The translations under genes were made by a program, and so were the position numbers. Of a stretch of DNA of 50,371 nucleotides, positions 25,563-34,407 are shown piece after piece (position 1 is the stretch's first letter; every line of letters begins with the position of its first letter). Source of the DNA: Arthrobacter glacialis (GTDB taxonomy: Bacteria > Actinomycetota > Actinomycetes > Actinomycetales > Micrococcaceae); the NCBI RefSeq assembly GCF_002909445.1, contig NZ_PPXC01000023.1:1-50371 (forward strand), given 5' to 3'. Under the pieces are notes generated by a model. The model made no database searches. It was not told the DNA's origin and saw nothing but the letters and a program-made list of their open reading frames with translations.

Positions 25563-27258
25563 GCGCCTGATGGCCTTGTCCCTCGGACACCGCCGAATTC
25601 TTCATGCACTCACCCTTGTCGTATGCCTGGGTACCGCCAGCTACTGGGTGCAGGCCTGGTTCCTGGCCCACGCCTTGGCCGGGCTGCTGCCCGGCCAAGT
25701 TCACTCCGGGGCACAAGTGGCGGGAAGCCTGCTCGCCGTACTTGGCTGCGGTGTGGCCCGCGCTGCTCTGCAACAGGTGCAGGCCAGTCTGGCTAGCGCC
25801 TTGGGAACCGCGGTACGCCTTGAATTACGCGCCACCCTGGCCGGGGCACTACTACGCCCGGAGCGGCTGCGCGACAATTCCGAACGCAGCGGGGCACGCC
25901 GGCTGGCCCTGAGCGAAGGTGCGGACGGCGTGGAGCCCTACGTCACCGCCTACATACCCCATGCACTGCAGCTGCAGATCCTGTGCCCGATCCTGCTGGC
26001 CGGCGTGGCAACGCTGAACCCGGTGCTCGCCGCAGCGCTGCTTGCCGCCGTCGTGGTGGCCGTGGGTGCCCCGAGGTTATGGGGCAGACTCCTGGCCCGG
26101 CGCAGCACCACGCACTGGGACTCCTACGAGGCCCTGAGTGCCGATTTCCTTGAGGCGTTGCAGGGCATGCGAACACTGAAGATCCTCGACGTCGTCCCGC
26201 GCTTCCGCACCCGGCTGGACGAACGCTCTCAGGAACTGCACCGGGCCACCGTGGCCACCATGCGGGTCTCACTCGCCGACACGGCATTGGCGGACCTCGG
26301 GATCCAGGCCGGGCTGCTGGCCGCAGCGGCACTGACCGCCTTGCACTCGCTCGGAGCTCTGCCCAGTGGAATCGGAGGGGAACCCTCACTCACATTTTTC
26401 ACACTCATCCTGGCCTCAGAGGTCTTTCGGCCCCTCCGCGACCTCGCACGCCAATGGCACGCCGGCTACCTGGGCATCTCCGCATTGGGCAGCATCGATG
26501 CAGCGATCGCCTCCGACAGCGAAAAACCAGCCAGGGCCCCCGCTCACCCCGCTCCGGACCCAGCCAATGGTGCTGGCGAACAGCCGACAGATGGCCACAC
26601 CCTCGTGCTGGAAGAGATTTCATTCCGCTACGGGCCCACCTCCCCGTGGCTGCTAAATGGCGCCACGATCGGCCTCCGCAGCGGCGGGATCACCGCTGTG
26701 GCAGGGCCCTCGGGCGCCGGAAAAAGCACACTCTTTGACATCATGCTCGGGTTCCTGCCCGCCGGCGGACAATGCCTGCTGGACGGACGCCCGATGCAAC
26801 CCGGGGACGTCAGCGTAGTTTCTCAACACAGCTATTTGTTCCCTGGCACCATCCGGGCGAACCTGGCGGCAGTGCGTCCCGGGGCCAATGAAGCAGACAT
26901 GCGCGGTGTGATGGCCCGGGCGGGGTTGGGCGCCGAGCTCGCAGCGTGGCCCCATGGCCTGGACACTGTCATTGCGGAGGCCGGGCACTCGCTATCCGGT
27001 GGTCAGCTCCAGCGCCTGGCGATCGCCCGCGCCATCCTGGCCGACCGCCCGGTGCTGCTGCTCGATGAGCCCACCTCGGCGCTGAACCCGGAGTTGGCCG
27101 GCGAACTCATGGATTTCTTGCGCGCCGAAGCCCGGTACCGCATCGTGGTGATGATCGCCCACCGCACCGAGGCCCTGGAAGCCGCCGACACTGTGCTGCA
27201 ACTGCACGAGGGCACGCTGCGCGAAACCATCCCGTCCACATCCCCGGAGACATCATGA
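25549..27258 (+). CDS. ABC exporter half-transporter 1 (CydD-like), RiPP cluster
   Basis: This protein of about 569 residues has an N-terminal domain with about six helices (1-310) and a nucleotide-binding domain (about 360-560): Walker A GPSGAGKST, signature LSGGQLQRLAIARAI, Walker B VLLLDEPTSAL, switch histidine MIAHR. GGAAGG precedes the ATG at 25549. The closest overall type is the CydD/CydC thiol-exporter group and related heterodimeric peptide exporters. No C39 peptidase domain is present, so leader removal must be done by another protein. Its stop overlaps the next gene as ATGA, implying a heterodimer that probably exports the mature peptide. Confidence 0.87.
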   Translation: MLVNRRLMALSLGHRRILHALTLVVCLGTASYWVQAWFLAHALAGLLPGQVHSGAQVAGSLLAVLGCGVARAALQQVQASLASALGTAVRLELRATLAGALLRPERLRDNSERSGARRLALSEGADGVEPYVTAYIPHALQLQILCPILLAGVATLNPVLAAALLAAVVVAVGAPRLWGRLLARRSTTHWDSYEALSADFLEALQGMRTLKILDVVPRFRTRLDERSQELHRATVATMRVSLADTALADLGIQAGLLAAAALTALHSLGALPSGIGGEPSLTFFTLILASEVFRPLRDLARQWHAGYLGISALGSIDAAIASDSEKPARAPAHPAPDPANGAGEQPTDGHTLVLEEISFRYGPTSPWLLNGATIGLRSGGITAVAGPSGAGKSTLFDIMLGFLPAGGQCLLDGRPMQPGDVSVVSQHSYLFPGTIRANLAAVRPGANEADMRGVMARAGLGAELAAWPHGLDTVIAEAGHSLSGGQLQRLAIARAILADRPVLLLDEPTSALNPELAGELMDFLRAEARYRIVVMIAHRTEALEAADTVLQLHEGTLRETIPSTSPETS

Positions 27259-28973
27259 GCCTGCAGAACACCGACAAAGTGACGCGCCGGGAAGATCCCC
27301 TGTGGGGACTGCTCCCGTATCTATCCGCGCACCGCATGGCACTGGCTTGGACCGTGCTGGTTGGCCTGGCCAACAACCTGGCGCTGGTTTTCCTGGCCGT
27401 GACGGGGTCTTATACGGTAACCCTCGCCCTGGTCGAGGATGAGCTGGCGGACCCGGGGTGGTGGATCGCCGGTGGTGCGGCCGTACTGCTGCGCGCGATC
27501 CTGACCTGGCACGAAATGGACATCTCGCACTCCATCGCCTATCGAGTGCTCGCGGCATTGCGCATGGCCCTCTTCGACGGGTTTTCCCGCGGTGTGCCAT
27601 CCCGGGCTCCAGGCCAACACACCGGACGGCTGGCTGCCACCGCCATGGGGGACACCGAGAAGCTCGAGTTCTTCTACGCCCACACACTGACCCAACTGGC
27701 CGGCTCCGCCGTACTGTTACTGGGCGGCACCGTTGCGCTGTTCCGGATCGGCGGGTCACTGGCCGCCGGCCTGGTACTGGGTTTGGCTGCCCTGGTGCTG
27801 CTGACCCTTCCCTGGCTGCGCACCAACGCACGCCTTGGCGAGGAGGTGCAACGGGCCAAGGCCGACCAATCAGCCTTGGCCGTGGACCTACTTTCCGGCT
27901 CCCGTGAAATCCTCGGCTTCGGGTTGCAAGAGCATGTACAGCAGCAGCTCGCCGCCGCCACCCACACCGTGGCCAGAGCAGAACGCCGACTCAAATCCCG
28001 TGAAGCCGCATCCGCAAGCATGCGCGAATTGTGTTCCCTGGGCATCCTGGTCGCTGTGTTCCTAGCGGCCTGGAACAGGCCGGGCCTGGATCCGTTGTGG
28101 ATCCCGGCCGTGGTTGCAGGAACCCTCACACTGCTCTCCCCGCTGATGGAGGCGGTTGCTGTTTTCACCCAATTGCAACCCCACCGTGCCAGCGCGGCCC
28201 GGGTACTGGAGGGGATCTCCATGCCCGCCGAAGGCCCGGTGCTGACGCCGGTTCTCCCCTTTGCCGCTGTGGGCCCGCTGGGAATCGAAATCCAAGGTGC
28301 GGGCTTCAGCTACGGGGACGGCACCACGGCACTGGAACCCTGCTGGCTGTCCGTGGGACCAGGGGAACACCTGGGCATCTCGGGTCGCTCAGGGGCTGGA
28401 AAGACCACCCTGGCGCGGCTACTGGTACGCCTCTGGTCCCCGGATACAGGCTCTATCAAGTTAGTCCCGAGCGCTGGCGAGTCGGTCGACGTGTCTTCCG
28501 TGGACCCGCGCGTCTTCCGTGGATTGGTCACCCTGGTGGAGCAGGACGCCACGATCTTCCACGGGTCACTGCTGGAAAACATGCAACTGGCGGTCCCAGG
28601 CGCCTCCGCGACCCAGGTCCAGGGCGTTCTGGGCCGCGCCGGGCTAGTGCTGGACGCGGGGCGCTGGCCAGACGGCGTGCACACCATGATCGGAGAGTCC
28701 GGCACCAGCGTCTCGGGTGGAGAACGCGCCCGCATCGCCCTGGCCAGGGCACTTCTGGTGCAGCCCCGAATACTGGTCCTGGACGAGACCACCGCATCCC
28801 TGGACGCGGCCACCGAAGCGGTCCTGCTCGACGCCGTGGCCGCACTGTCCGGTGACACAACAGTCATCACGATTTCGCACCGGGATTCCACGTTGGCGCG
28901 CTGCGACCGCATGGTCGACCTCGCCGACCTGCACTCTTCACCCCTATCCCAGCCGCATAGACCCTCCCGGTAG
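27255..28973 (+). CDS. ABC exporter half-transporter 2 (CydC-like), RiPP cluster
   Basis: This 572-residue protein has about six helices (20-310) and a nucleotide-binding domain (about 350-555) with Walker A GRSGAGKTT, Q-loop TLVEQDATIFHGSLLENM, signature VSGGERARIALARAL, Walker B ILVLDETTASLD and the switch histidine in TISHRDS. It is coupled by ATGA to half-transporter 1 and is the last gene of the precursor operon. There are no cydAB genes nearby, so a role in cytochrome bd assembly is unlikely. Confidence 0.88.
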   Translation: MSLQNTDKVTRREDPLWGLLPYLSAHRMALAWTVLVGLANNLALVFLAVTGSYTVTLALVEDELADPGWWIAGGAAVLLRAILTWHEMDISHSIAYRVLAALRMALFDGFSRGVPSRAPGQHTGRLAATAMGDTEKLEFFYAHTLTQLAGSAVLLLGGTVALFRIGGSLAAGLVLGLAALVLLTLPWLRTNARLGEEVQRAKADQSALAVDLLSGSREILGFGLQEHVQQQLAAATHTVARAERRLKSREAASASMRELCSLGILVAVFLAAWNRPGLDPLWIPAVVAGTLTLLSPLMEAVAVFTQLQPHRASAARVLEGISMPAEGPVLTPVLPFAAVGPLGIEIQGAGFSYGDGTTALEPCWLSVGPGEHLGISGRSGAGKTTLARLLVRLWSPDTGSIKLVPSAGESVDVSSVDPRVFRGLVTLVEQDATIFHGSLLENMQLAVPGASATQVQGVLGRAGLVLDAGRWPDGVHTMIGESGTSVSGGERARIALARALLVQPRILVLDETTASLDAATEAVLLDAVAALSGDTTVITISHRDSTLARCDRMVDLADLHSSPLSQPHRPSR

Positions 28974-29010
28974 GACCCCGGTGCCAAATCTCTGGCGAAA
29001 CCTGGCACAA

Positions 29011-29046
29011 GGCCGGAGCCGGACCGTTTGCGGTCCAGCTCCGGCC
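29011..29046 (+). terminator. Terminator of the RiPP operon
   Basis: GGCCGGAGCCGGACC (29011-29025) pairs with 29032-29046 with one bulged base and a six-base loop, 38 bp after the last stop, followed by a T-rich stretch. Confidence 0.8.
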
Positions 29047-29106
29047 GTGTCATTTATGTGTGTGCTCGCCGAAGGGCCAGGCTTTCCGGTTCTCTTTCGG
29101 AGACTC

Positions 29107-29150
29107 GGATACCTTCGGGGTCCGCTATGTGACGGGCCCCGAAGGTATCC
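29107..29150. terminator. 17-bp hairpin before the IS element
   Basis: The arms at 29107-29123 and 29134-29150 pair at 16 of 17 positions; the other is a G-U pair in RNA. Before IS insertion it sat between the convergent RiPP and uptake operons, so it probably ended the uptake operon transcript (minus strand) or served both. Confidence 0.7.
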
Positions 29151-29177
29151 GGGGGTGTTGCGGGGCGACGTCCTTAG

Positions 29178-30842
29178 CCTTGATCCACCGATCCGGTTTG
29201 GTGATTGACTGAATCTCAATTTTCGGTCATCTTGTGTTTTTGGGCAGCCCGGGGGCCGGCCTCGCTGCCGGTGGTGTTCCACTTTTGGTTCCTTGGGTTG
29301 CGCCGGGCTGGCTGGATTGACGGGTTTTAAGCGGCTCGTGGCGGTGCGTGTGTGGCGGTGACGAGGTTCACCCATTCGGTTTGCCAGGGCCAGTCTTGAG
29401 GCAGGTGTAACTGTTGACGCCGCGCGCTGGAAGCTATCCGGGCCGGAATATTGATGATTTTGCGGCAGATCGTGCCGGTCCGGGCCTTGGCGAACTGGCC
29501 TTCGGCGAGAATCCCGGCGGTGCGGGTCAGGTTGTAAGCCATGACCGCGGCGACCAGCCACGCCGAGTTCGCGGCAAACTTGCCCGAGGGCAGGTGGGCC
29601 AGGGCACTGTCTTTCAGATCAGCGTTGACTTGCTCGATCCGGGCGTGCTTGCGATGAACTTTGTCAGCGGCAACCGCGTCCAGCTTCTCCGTGGCCACGG
29701 TGGTGAAGAATGCATGGAAGCGGTGCGTGTCAAAGAGTATTGGCTGAGCTGCGGTGGCTTTCGGGTTCAGCTCGCCGGATGCGTCGCACGACCAGCCGCC
29801 CGGGGACACGCTCGGCCTTCTTCCTGGAAGAGAACGCGGTGAACGGGATTTCGGCGACTTCAGCGACTGACACCCATGTTTGGGTGTCCTCGTCGTAGAT
29901 TGCGTTGGTGTACTTGATCGGAGTCCACGCATCCGTGCCGATGGCGGTGATGGCGCTTTTGATGGCCGGGTTCATCGGCACCGTGACCGTAACATCGGCC
30001 CCGCCGGCCAGTGCTGCGCTAACAGAGGGGTAGCCGTAGTAGGCCGAATCAAAACGACACACCACCGGCCCCGGCGTCTTCGTGCGTTTGAGCGTGGATA
30101 AGGCTTCAGTGACGAACTTGTTCGCACCGCGGGCGGAGTTCGCAGCCCCTTTGCGCAGGCGTTGGGCGATGATGACCGGGGCCGTGTCCTCCCGCGAGGC
30201 GGTGGCAAGGACGGCGTTCAGGCCGCGGACTCCGGAGTAGCCGTAACCGGAGCCCTGCTTCAGGTAGCCATGAACTTCGATGATCGTGTCATCAACATCA
30301 ACAAAAATGAAGTCCTCCCGTGACGGCTCCGAACAAGGGCACTGTCCGGGCCAGGCCGGTCAGGAACCGGGAGGCGACTGCATCGAGTTGTTTCACATGC
30401 CCGAAGGTGAAGGAGCGCAGGAACGAGCCCAGCGTTGACGGGGCGTAACAACCCTTGAAGATCTTCTTCATCCCGCCGTGGCGCAGCACGGCCATGTCAT
30501 CAATGGAATCGGCCCCGGCGACCATGCCCGCCACCAGCGCTGCGACCTTCAACCCCGCGTTCGCTCCCTTATCCGTGGGCACGGACAACCATTCATCCGC
30601 CAACGAGTGCAGGCCCACGTCCTCGGCCAGCCGCATCACCGGGACCAGCCCGGTCGGCGACACAAGGTTCTCCTCGTCAAAGGAAACTGACACGGCCGCA
30701 CGGGTATGGGAAACTAGCATCTGCGAGATGTCCTCTTTTGGGTATGAAAATTTGACTGTGGTAAGCCATATTTTCCCCTAAAAGACGGGCATTTCGTGTT
30801 TAAACCGCCGTAGCCACCTCAAACCAAATCGGTGGATCAAGG
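29178..30842 (-). mobile_element. IS1380-family insertion sequence with 5-bp target duplication
   Basis: The element is 1665 bp. Its ends are inverted copies beginning CCTTGATCCACCGAT, followed by GGTTTG after two mismatches. The target duplication CTTAG is present at 29173-29177 and 30843-30847. Size, ends and transposase fit IS1380. The transposase is broken, so this copy cannot move by itself. Confidence 0.9.
29330..30720 (-). pseudogene. IS1380-family transposase, two frameshifts
   Basis: The protein is readable in three frames. The N-terminal part (30720 to about 30310) starts MLVSHTRAAVSVSFDEENLV. The middle part (about 30330-29790) contains FVDVDDTIIEVHGYLKQGSG and CRFDSAYYGYPSVSAAL, the DDE-type core of IS1380 transposases. 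The C-terminal part (about 29800-29330) contains DTHRFHAFFTTV and ARIEQVNADLKDSALAHLPS. Frame changes near 30315 and 29795 destroy the product. Confidence 0.9.
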
Positions 30843-30843
30843 C

Positions 30844-31839
30844 TTAGAACGCTTCGGGGTGAAGCCCGGCTGCGATCTGTTCCACGGCCCGAATGTTGCC
30901 CCAGGTGCCCGGCATGACGTCGTCGGAGTCGACGGCCACCATACGGTTGTTCTTCACGGCGTCCAACTGCGGGAACTTCGAACGAAGGAAATCGATAGTC
31001 GCTTTCTCATGGGCCTTGTCGATGGTGGTGAAGACGATGACCTCCGGGTTCTTGGCGACCAACGTCTCGGGGGAGATGACGGAGGAGAAAAACTGGGCGA
31101 ACGCCTGGTCATCAGGACTGAAGACGTTTTCGCCACCGGCGATCTCGATCATGTTGTATTCGATGCCCGCCCCGATGGCGGCAATGGTGTTACCCTCTAC
31201 GAAGAGTTCAGCCACGGATGGCTTCGGCAGGCCCGAGACCCTCCGCGCCACGCTATCCAGTGCTCCCTGCGCCTCGCCGGCCAGAGTGGAGGCTTGCCCG
31301 GCGACGCCGAAGATGGCTCCCATATTCGTTATGTCAGTGAACAGGTCTTTTACCTCGGCGTTGCTGCGGCGCTCGGGGCAGCCAGCGGTGGCAATGTAGG
31401 CCTGGGCGCCGGCAGCCTTGAGCTGGTCAATGTCGGCGAATCCCTGCTCTGCGGTGAACTCATAGCTGGTGGGCGAGTAAACCAGGTCCGGGGCGACACC
31501 CAGCAGTACCTCCCGCGATGGCGGGCTCTGTTCGCTCAATTGCTTGGCTGTGCCCAGGTCCGCAAGTTCTGGCATGAGCGCCCGGCCCTTGCTTTGGGCC
31601 TCGGCTACGACTTTATCCGCTTGGCCCAGGCGCACCAGCATCTCGGACTGGCCCGGCGTCATGGCCACGGCCCGCTGCGGCACCCCGGCGAAGGACAGTG
31701 CGCGGCCGCAGTTCTCGATGGTTTGCGCGGCTCCGGCGGACTGCGTCGGTGCCGTGGCGGAGACCGCCTGGCCGCAGCCCGCCAGCAGGTTGCCACCCAG
31801 TAGTAGGCCGGAGATAAGAAGCAGAGGTTTGTTGTTCAT
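30844..31839 (-). CDS. Metallophore/iron-type ABC transporter, substrate-binding lipoprotein
   Basis: This 331-residue protein has a signal peptide with the lipobox LLAGCG. The mature part is a class III (FhuD/FepB/BtuF-type) binding protein with two lobes joined by one long helix: VPQRAVAMTPGQSEMLVRLG, then APDLVYSPTSYEF in lobe 1, and NNRMVAVDSDDVMPGTWGNI in lobe 2. Such proteins bind siderophores, haem, cobalamin or other metal chelates. It is the last gene of the uptake operon, coupled by ATGA to the ATPase. The IS1380 element inserted in its stop codon, but the duplicated CTTAG restores TAA. It is proposed to capture the peptide made by the neighbouring cluster. Confidence 0.87.
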   Translation of the reverse strand: MNNKPLLLISGLLLGGNLLAGCGQAVSATAPTQSAGAAQTIENCGRALSFAGVPQRAVAMTPGQSEMLVRLGQADKVVAEAQSKGRALMPELADLGTAKQLSEQSPPSREVLLGVAPDLVYSPTSYEFTAEQGFADIDQLKAAGAQAYIATAGCPERRSNAEVKDLFTDITNMGAIFGVAGQASTLAGEAQGALDSVARRVSGLPKPSVAELFVEGNTIAAIGAGIEYNMIEIAGGENVFSPDDQAFAQFFSSVISPETLVAKNPEVIVFTTIDKAHEKATIDFLRSKFPQLDAVKNNRMVAVDSDDVMPGTWGNIRAVEQIAAGLHPEAF

Positions 31840-32672
31840 GCGTTTTCCTTGACTATTTCGGTTTCGTGGTTGATTGGTTGTTGTTGCGCCGCAGGTGCGG
31901 GCAGAGGGGTAATCCGGGCGACGGCTATCAACGGACGGCCGGTGAGTGGATGCTCCAACCGGCGCGAGTCGACGCCGAAGCCGGCGCGGATGGCGTCCTC
32001 GTCGAGTACCTCGTGCGGACGGCCGATGGCTTGTAGTTCACCGGCCCGCATCAGGGCTACCTGGTCGCAGTATTCGCCCGCCAAATTCATATCGTGCAGG
32101 GCGGTAAGCACGGTGATCCCGCGCGAGGTGGCCAAGGACATGAGTTCAAGTTGGAAGGCGACGTCCAGGTGGTTGGTGGGTTCATCCAGCACCAGCACGG
32201 GGGTCTGCTGCGTCAGGGTTCTAGCCAGCAGTACGCGCTGCTTTTCCCCCCCGGAGAGCCCAGCGAAGTAACGCGCGGCCAGATGTGTGGCCCCGACTTC
32301 GCGCAGCGCGGTGTCGATGAGCTCGTGGTCGGCAGCGGAGTCGGCGCCGAATCCGCGCTGGTGCGGCACCCTGCCCAGCATCGCCATTTCGCGCACCGTA
32401 ATAGGGAACTCCTGGGTGGATTCCTGGGCCATGACGGCGATCCTGCGGGCCACCTCGCGTCCGTCCAGGGATCGGACATCCGTCCCGTTCACGAGAACTG
32501 TTCCCGAGGAGGGCTTTTGGGCGCGATAAAGGGTGCGCAGAAGCGTTGACTTCCCGCAACCGTTGGGGCCCAGCAGACCCAGAACCGAACCTGAGGGAAC
32601 GGTCAGGGAAACATTGTTCACGATCCGGTGGCCCCCGATCTCCACACTGACTTTTTCGAAGGAGACGTTCAC
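31836..32672 (-). CDS. Metallophore/iron-type ABC transporter, ATP-binding protein
   Basis: This protein of about 278 residues belongs to the FecE/FhuC family: Walker A GPNGCGKST, signature LSGGEKQRVLLARTL, Walker B VLVLDEPTNHLD, switch histidine in TALHDMNLAGEYCD. The GTG at 32672 overlaps the permease stop as GTGA and gives the family-typical N-terminus VNVSFEKVSVEIGG; the longer open frame upstream is out-of-frame permease sequence. It pairs with the upstream permease and the downstream binding protein. Confidence 0.9.
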   Translation of the reverse strand: MNVSFEKVSVEIGGHRIVNNVSLTVPSGSVLGLLGPNGCGKSTLLRTLYRAQKPSSGTVLVNGTDVRSLDGREVARRIAVMAQESTQEFPITVREMAMLGRVPHQRGFGADSAADHELIDTALREVGATHLAARYFAGLSGGEKQRVLLARTLTQQTPVLVLDEPTNHLDVAFQLELMSLATSRGITVLTALHDMNLAGEYCDQVALMRAGELQAIGRPHEVLDEDAIRAGFGVDSRRLEHPLTGRPLIAVARITPLPAPAAQQQPINHETEIVKENA

Positions 32673-33784
32673 TGTTCCACGCCCGCCGCACGGGCGCCGG
32701 AGGTGCGCATGAGCCAGAGGAAGAAGGGTGCGCCGACCGCAGCAGTAAGGATGCCCAGCGGGATTTCGGCCGGCTGGGCAATGGTGCGGGCCAAGAGGTC
32801 TGTGAGCATCAGGAACAACCCACCGCCCAGGATGACCAGTGGCAGCATCCGCCGGTGGTCCGAGCCGACAATCATGCGCACCGCATGCGGAACCACTAGG
32901 CCCACAAAACCGATCCCGCCGCACACCGCCACGGTGGTGGCAGTCAACAACGCCGTGGCCAGCAACAGTGTCCTGCGCATGGCGGTGACGTTAACACCCA
33001 ACGCGATGGCTGCCTCATCTCCTGCCAGCATGGCGTTCAGCGCCCGGGAACGCAGCATCGCATACAGCCCCACCCCGGCCAGAGCGAGCCCGGGCAAGAT
33101 TAGCTGCGGGTAGCTGGCCGCGGAAACGCTACCGAGCAGGAAGAACAAGACACTGTAGACGTTCTGGGCCTCGGTGGTGATGGTCAGGAAGTTAGTGATC
33201 GCTGCCAGAAGCGAGCCCAGTGCGACCCCCGCCAGAATCAGCCGGGAGGGAGCAATAATCCCGCCCTGCCGCGCCAGCAGGTACACCAGGGCTGTGGCGC
33301 CAGCGGCCCCGACGAACGCGGCCGCGTTCAAACCCAGCCCAGCCACCGCAGTGGATCCGGCCACAATGGCCAGCACCGCACCGACTCCGGCACCGGCCGA
33401 GACCCCCAGGATGTAGGGTTCGGCCAGCGGGTTGCGGACATTGGTCTGCAGCAGTGCACCGGCCAGGGCCAGGCTCGCACCGGCAATGCCAGCCAACAGA
33501 GTGCGCGGCAGGCGAAAGTTCCAGACGGCCTGATCTTGCGAGACTGAGATGCTACCGTCATTCATCCACGCCATGCCGGGTACAAGATGCCCGGCGATGA
33601 TCTTCGCTGTTTCGGGCAGGCTGGTGGACAGTGGACCGGTGCTTGCGGAAACAAGGATCACTAACAAAATACTGGTCGACAGTGTCAGGGCGGTGCCGTG
33701 CCGCCGCCACGCGGCGGACCTTGGCCAAGGGGAAGGCGCTACGGGGCGCGGCGGGTCCAGGGGGGTTCTCAGGAAATCGTTCAC
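32669..33784 (-). CDS. Metallophore/iron-type ABC transporter, FecCD permease
   Basis: This protein of about 371 residues has about ten helices of the FecCD/BtuC type, with the family segments RLPRTLLAGIAGASLALAGA, LLQTNVRNPLAEPYILGVSA and GGIGFVGLVVPHAVRMIVGS. The open frame reaches 33820, but that start overlaps the regulator box, so GTG at 33784 or 33793 is more likely. Neither has a Shine-Dalgarno, and the -10 (TACGAT) lies only a few bases upstream, so the transcript is probably leaderless or nearly so. It is the first gene of the uptake operon. One permease gene implies a homodimer. Confidence 0.85.
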   Translation of the reverse strand: MNDFLRTPLDPPRPVAPSPWPRSAAWRRHGTALTLSTSILLVILVSASTGPLSTSLPETAKIIAGHLVPGMAWMNDGSISVSQDQAVWNFRLPRTLLAGIAGASLALAGALLQTNVRNPLAEPYILGVSAGAGVGAVLAIVAGSTAVAGLGLNAAAFVGAAGATALVYLLARQGGIIAPSRLILAGVALGSLLAAITNFLTITTEAQNVYSVLFFLLGSVSAASYPQLILPGLALAGVGLYAMLRSRALNAMLAGDEAAIALGVNVTAMRRTLLLATALLTATTVAVCGGIGFVGLVVPHAVRMIVGSDHRRMLPLVILGGGLFLMLTDLLARTIAQPAEIPLGILTAAVGAPFFLWLMRTSGARAAGVEQ

Positions 33785-33802
33785 ACTACACACGATATCG
33801 TA

Positions 33803-33816
33803 AATGAGAATCATTA
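33803..33816 (-). promoter_or_regulatory. Fur/Zur-family-like box, shared motif copy 2
   Basis: Read on the minus strand this is TAATGATTCTCATT, identical to copy 1 at 20871-20884 and in the same orientation relative to the downstream operon. It directly precedes a -10-like TACGAT (33802-33797), so it covers the core promoter of the uptake operon. Confidence 0.78.
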
Positions 33817-33987
33817 GCATTAGGGTCGCGCCAGTTCGCCTTGTCCTGAAACTTCCAAGTTTCTCACTCGTTACCTTTTTAGTAGCCCCTTAAAGCGTAA
33901 GAATTGGGGTTGATGGCCTTGTCGGTCCCGGCATGATTAAGTCCCCCAGTCATTGAGGGTCCGGGGATGTTGATGCTCCCATTCTTG

Positions 33988-34308
33988 TCAAATAGTTTTC
34001 TCTGCCAGTACTCCAAGCCAAGTTCGGCAGTCTTCAGCGGTTGTGCGGTCTCGTGATGTGCCACGTTCGATGCGTGAAATTGATGTTGGCCATGTTCCCA
34101 TCGCGTCGGCCGCAAACGTCAGTGTTAGCCCCAGCGCCAGTCGTAGCGGGCGTAGAACGCTGGTCGGAGGGATGGGTCGTGGATTGGTCATGACGCGGTA
34201 AATTTCTCGGGCAACGTAGCGTTTGAGGCAGCGGATGATTTCCTTCTTGCTTTTGCCGTCCACGGTTCGTTTGGCCACTTGGCCCCGGGTGCGTTGATCC
34301 TTCGACAT
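33988..34308 (-). pseudogene. C-terminal fragment of an IS110-family transposase with an HTH-like tail
   Basis: The frame reads AKRTVDGKSKKEIIRCLKRY and VAREIYRVMTNP, the C-terminal end of IS110/IS1111-type transposases. It continues in the same frame through LRLALGLTLTFAADAMGTWP and TSISRIERGTSRDRTTAEDC, an XRE-like helix-turn-helix. The N-terminal two thirds, including the catalytic DEDD domain, are missing. Flanking sequence at 33821-33987 and 34309-34407 shows nothing recognisable. Confidence 0.65.
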
Positions 34309-34407
34309 CCGCACCGGCGGATTCAGGCAGTCATTGCAACAGGAGGGGTTCGAGTCGGCTGAATGGCGAACTGAAAACATGCGGTCAGTGCCATCAGGGA
34401 GACTTGG

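Noticed and set aside
25549-28973. CydDC for cytochrome bd assembly.
   Set aside because: No cydAB genes are present, and coupling to the azole-peptide operon points to peptide export instead.
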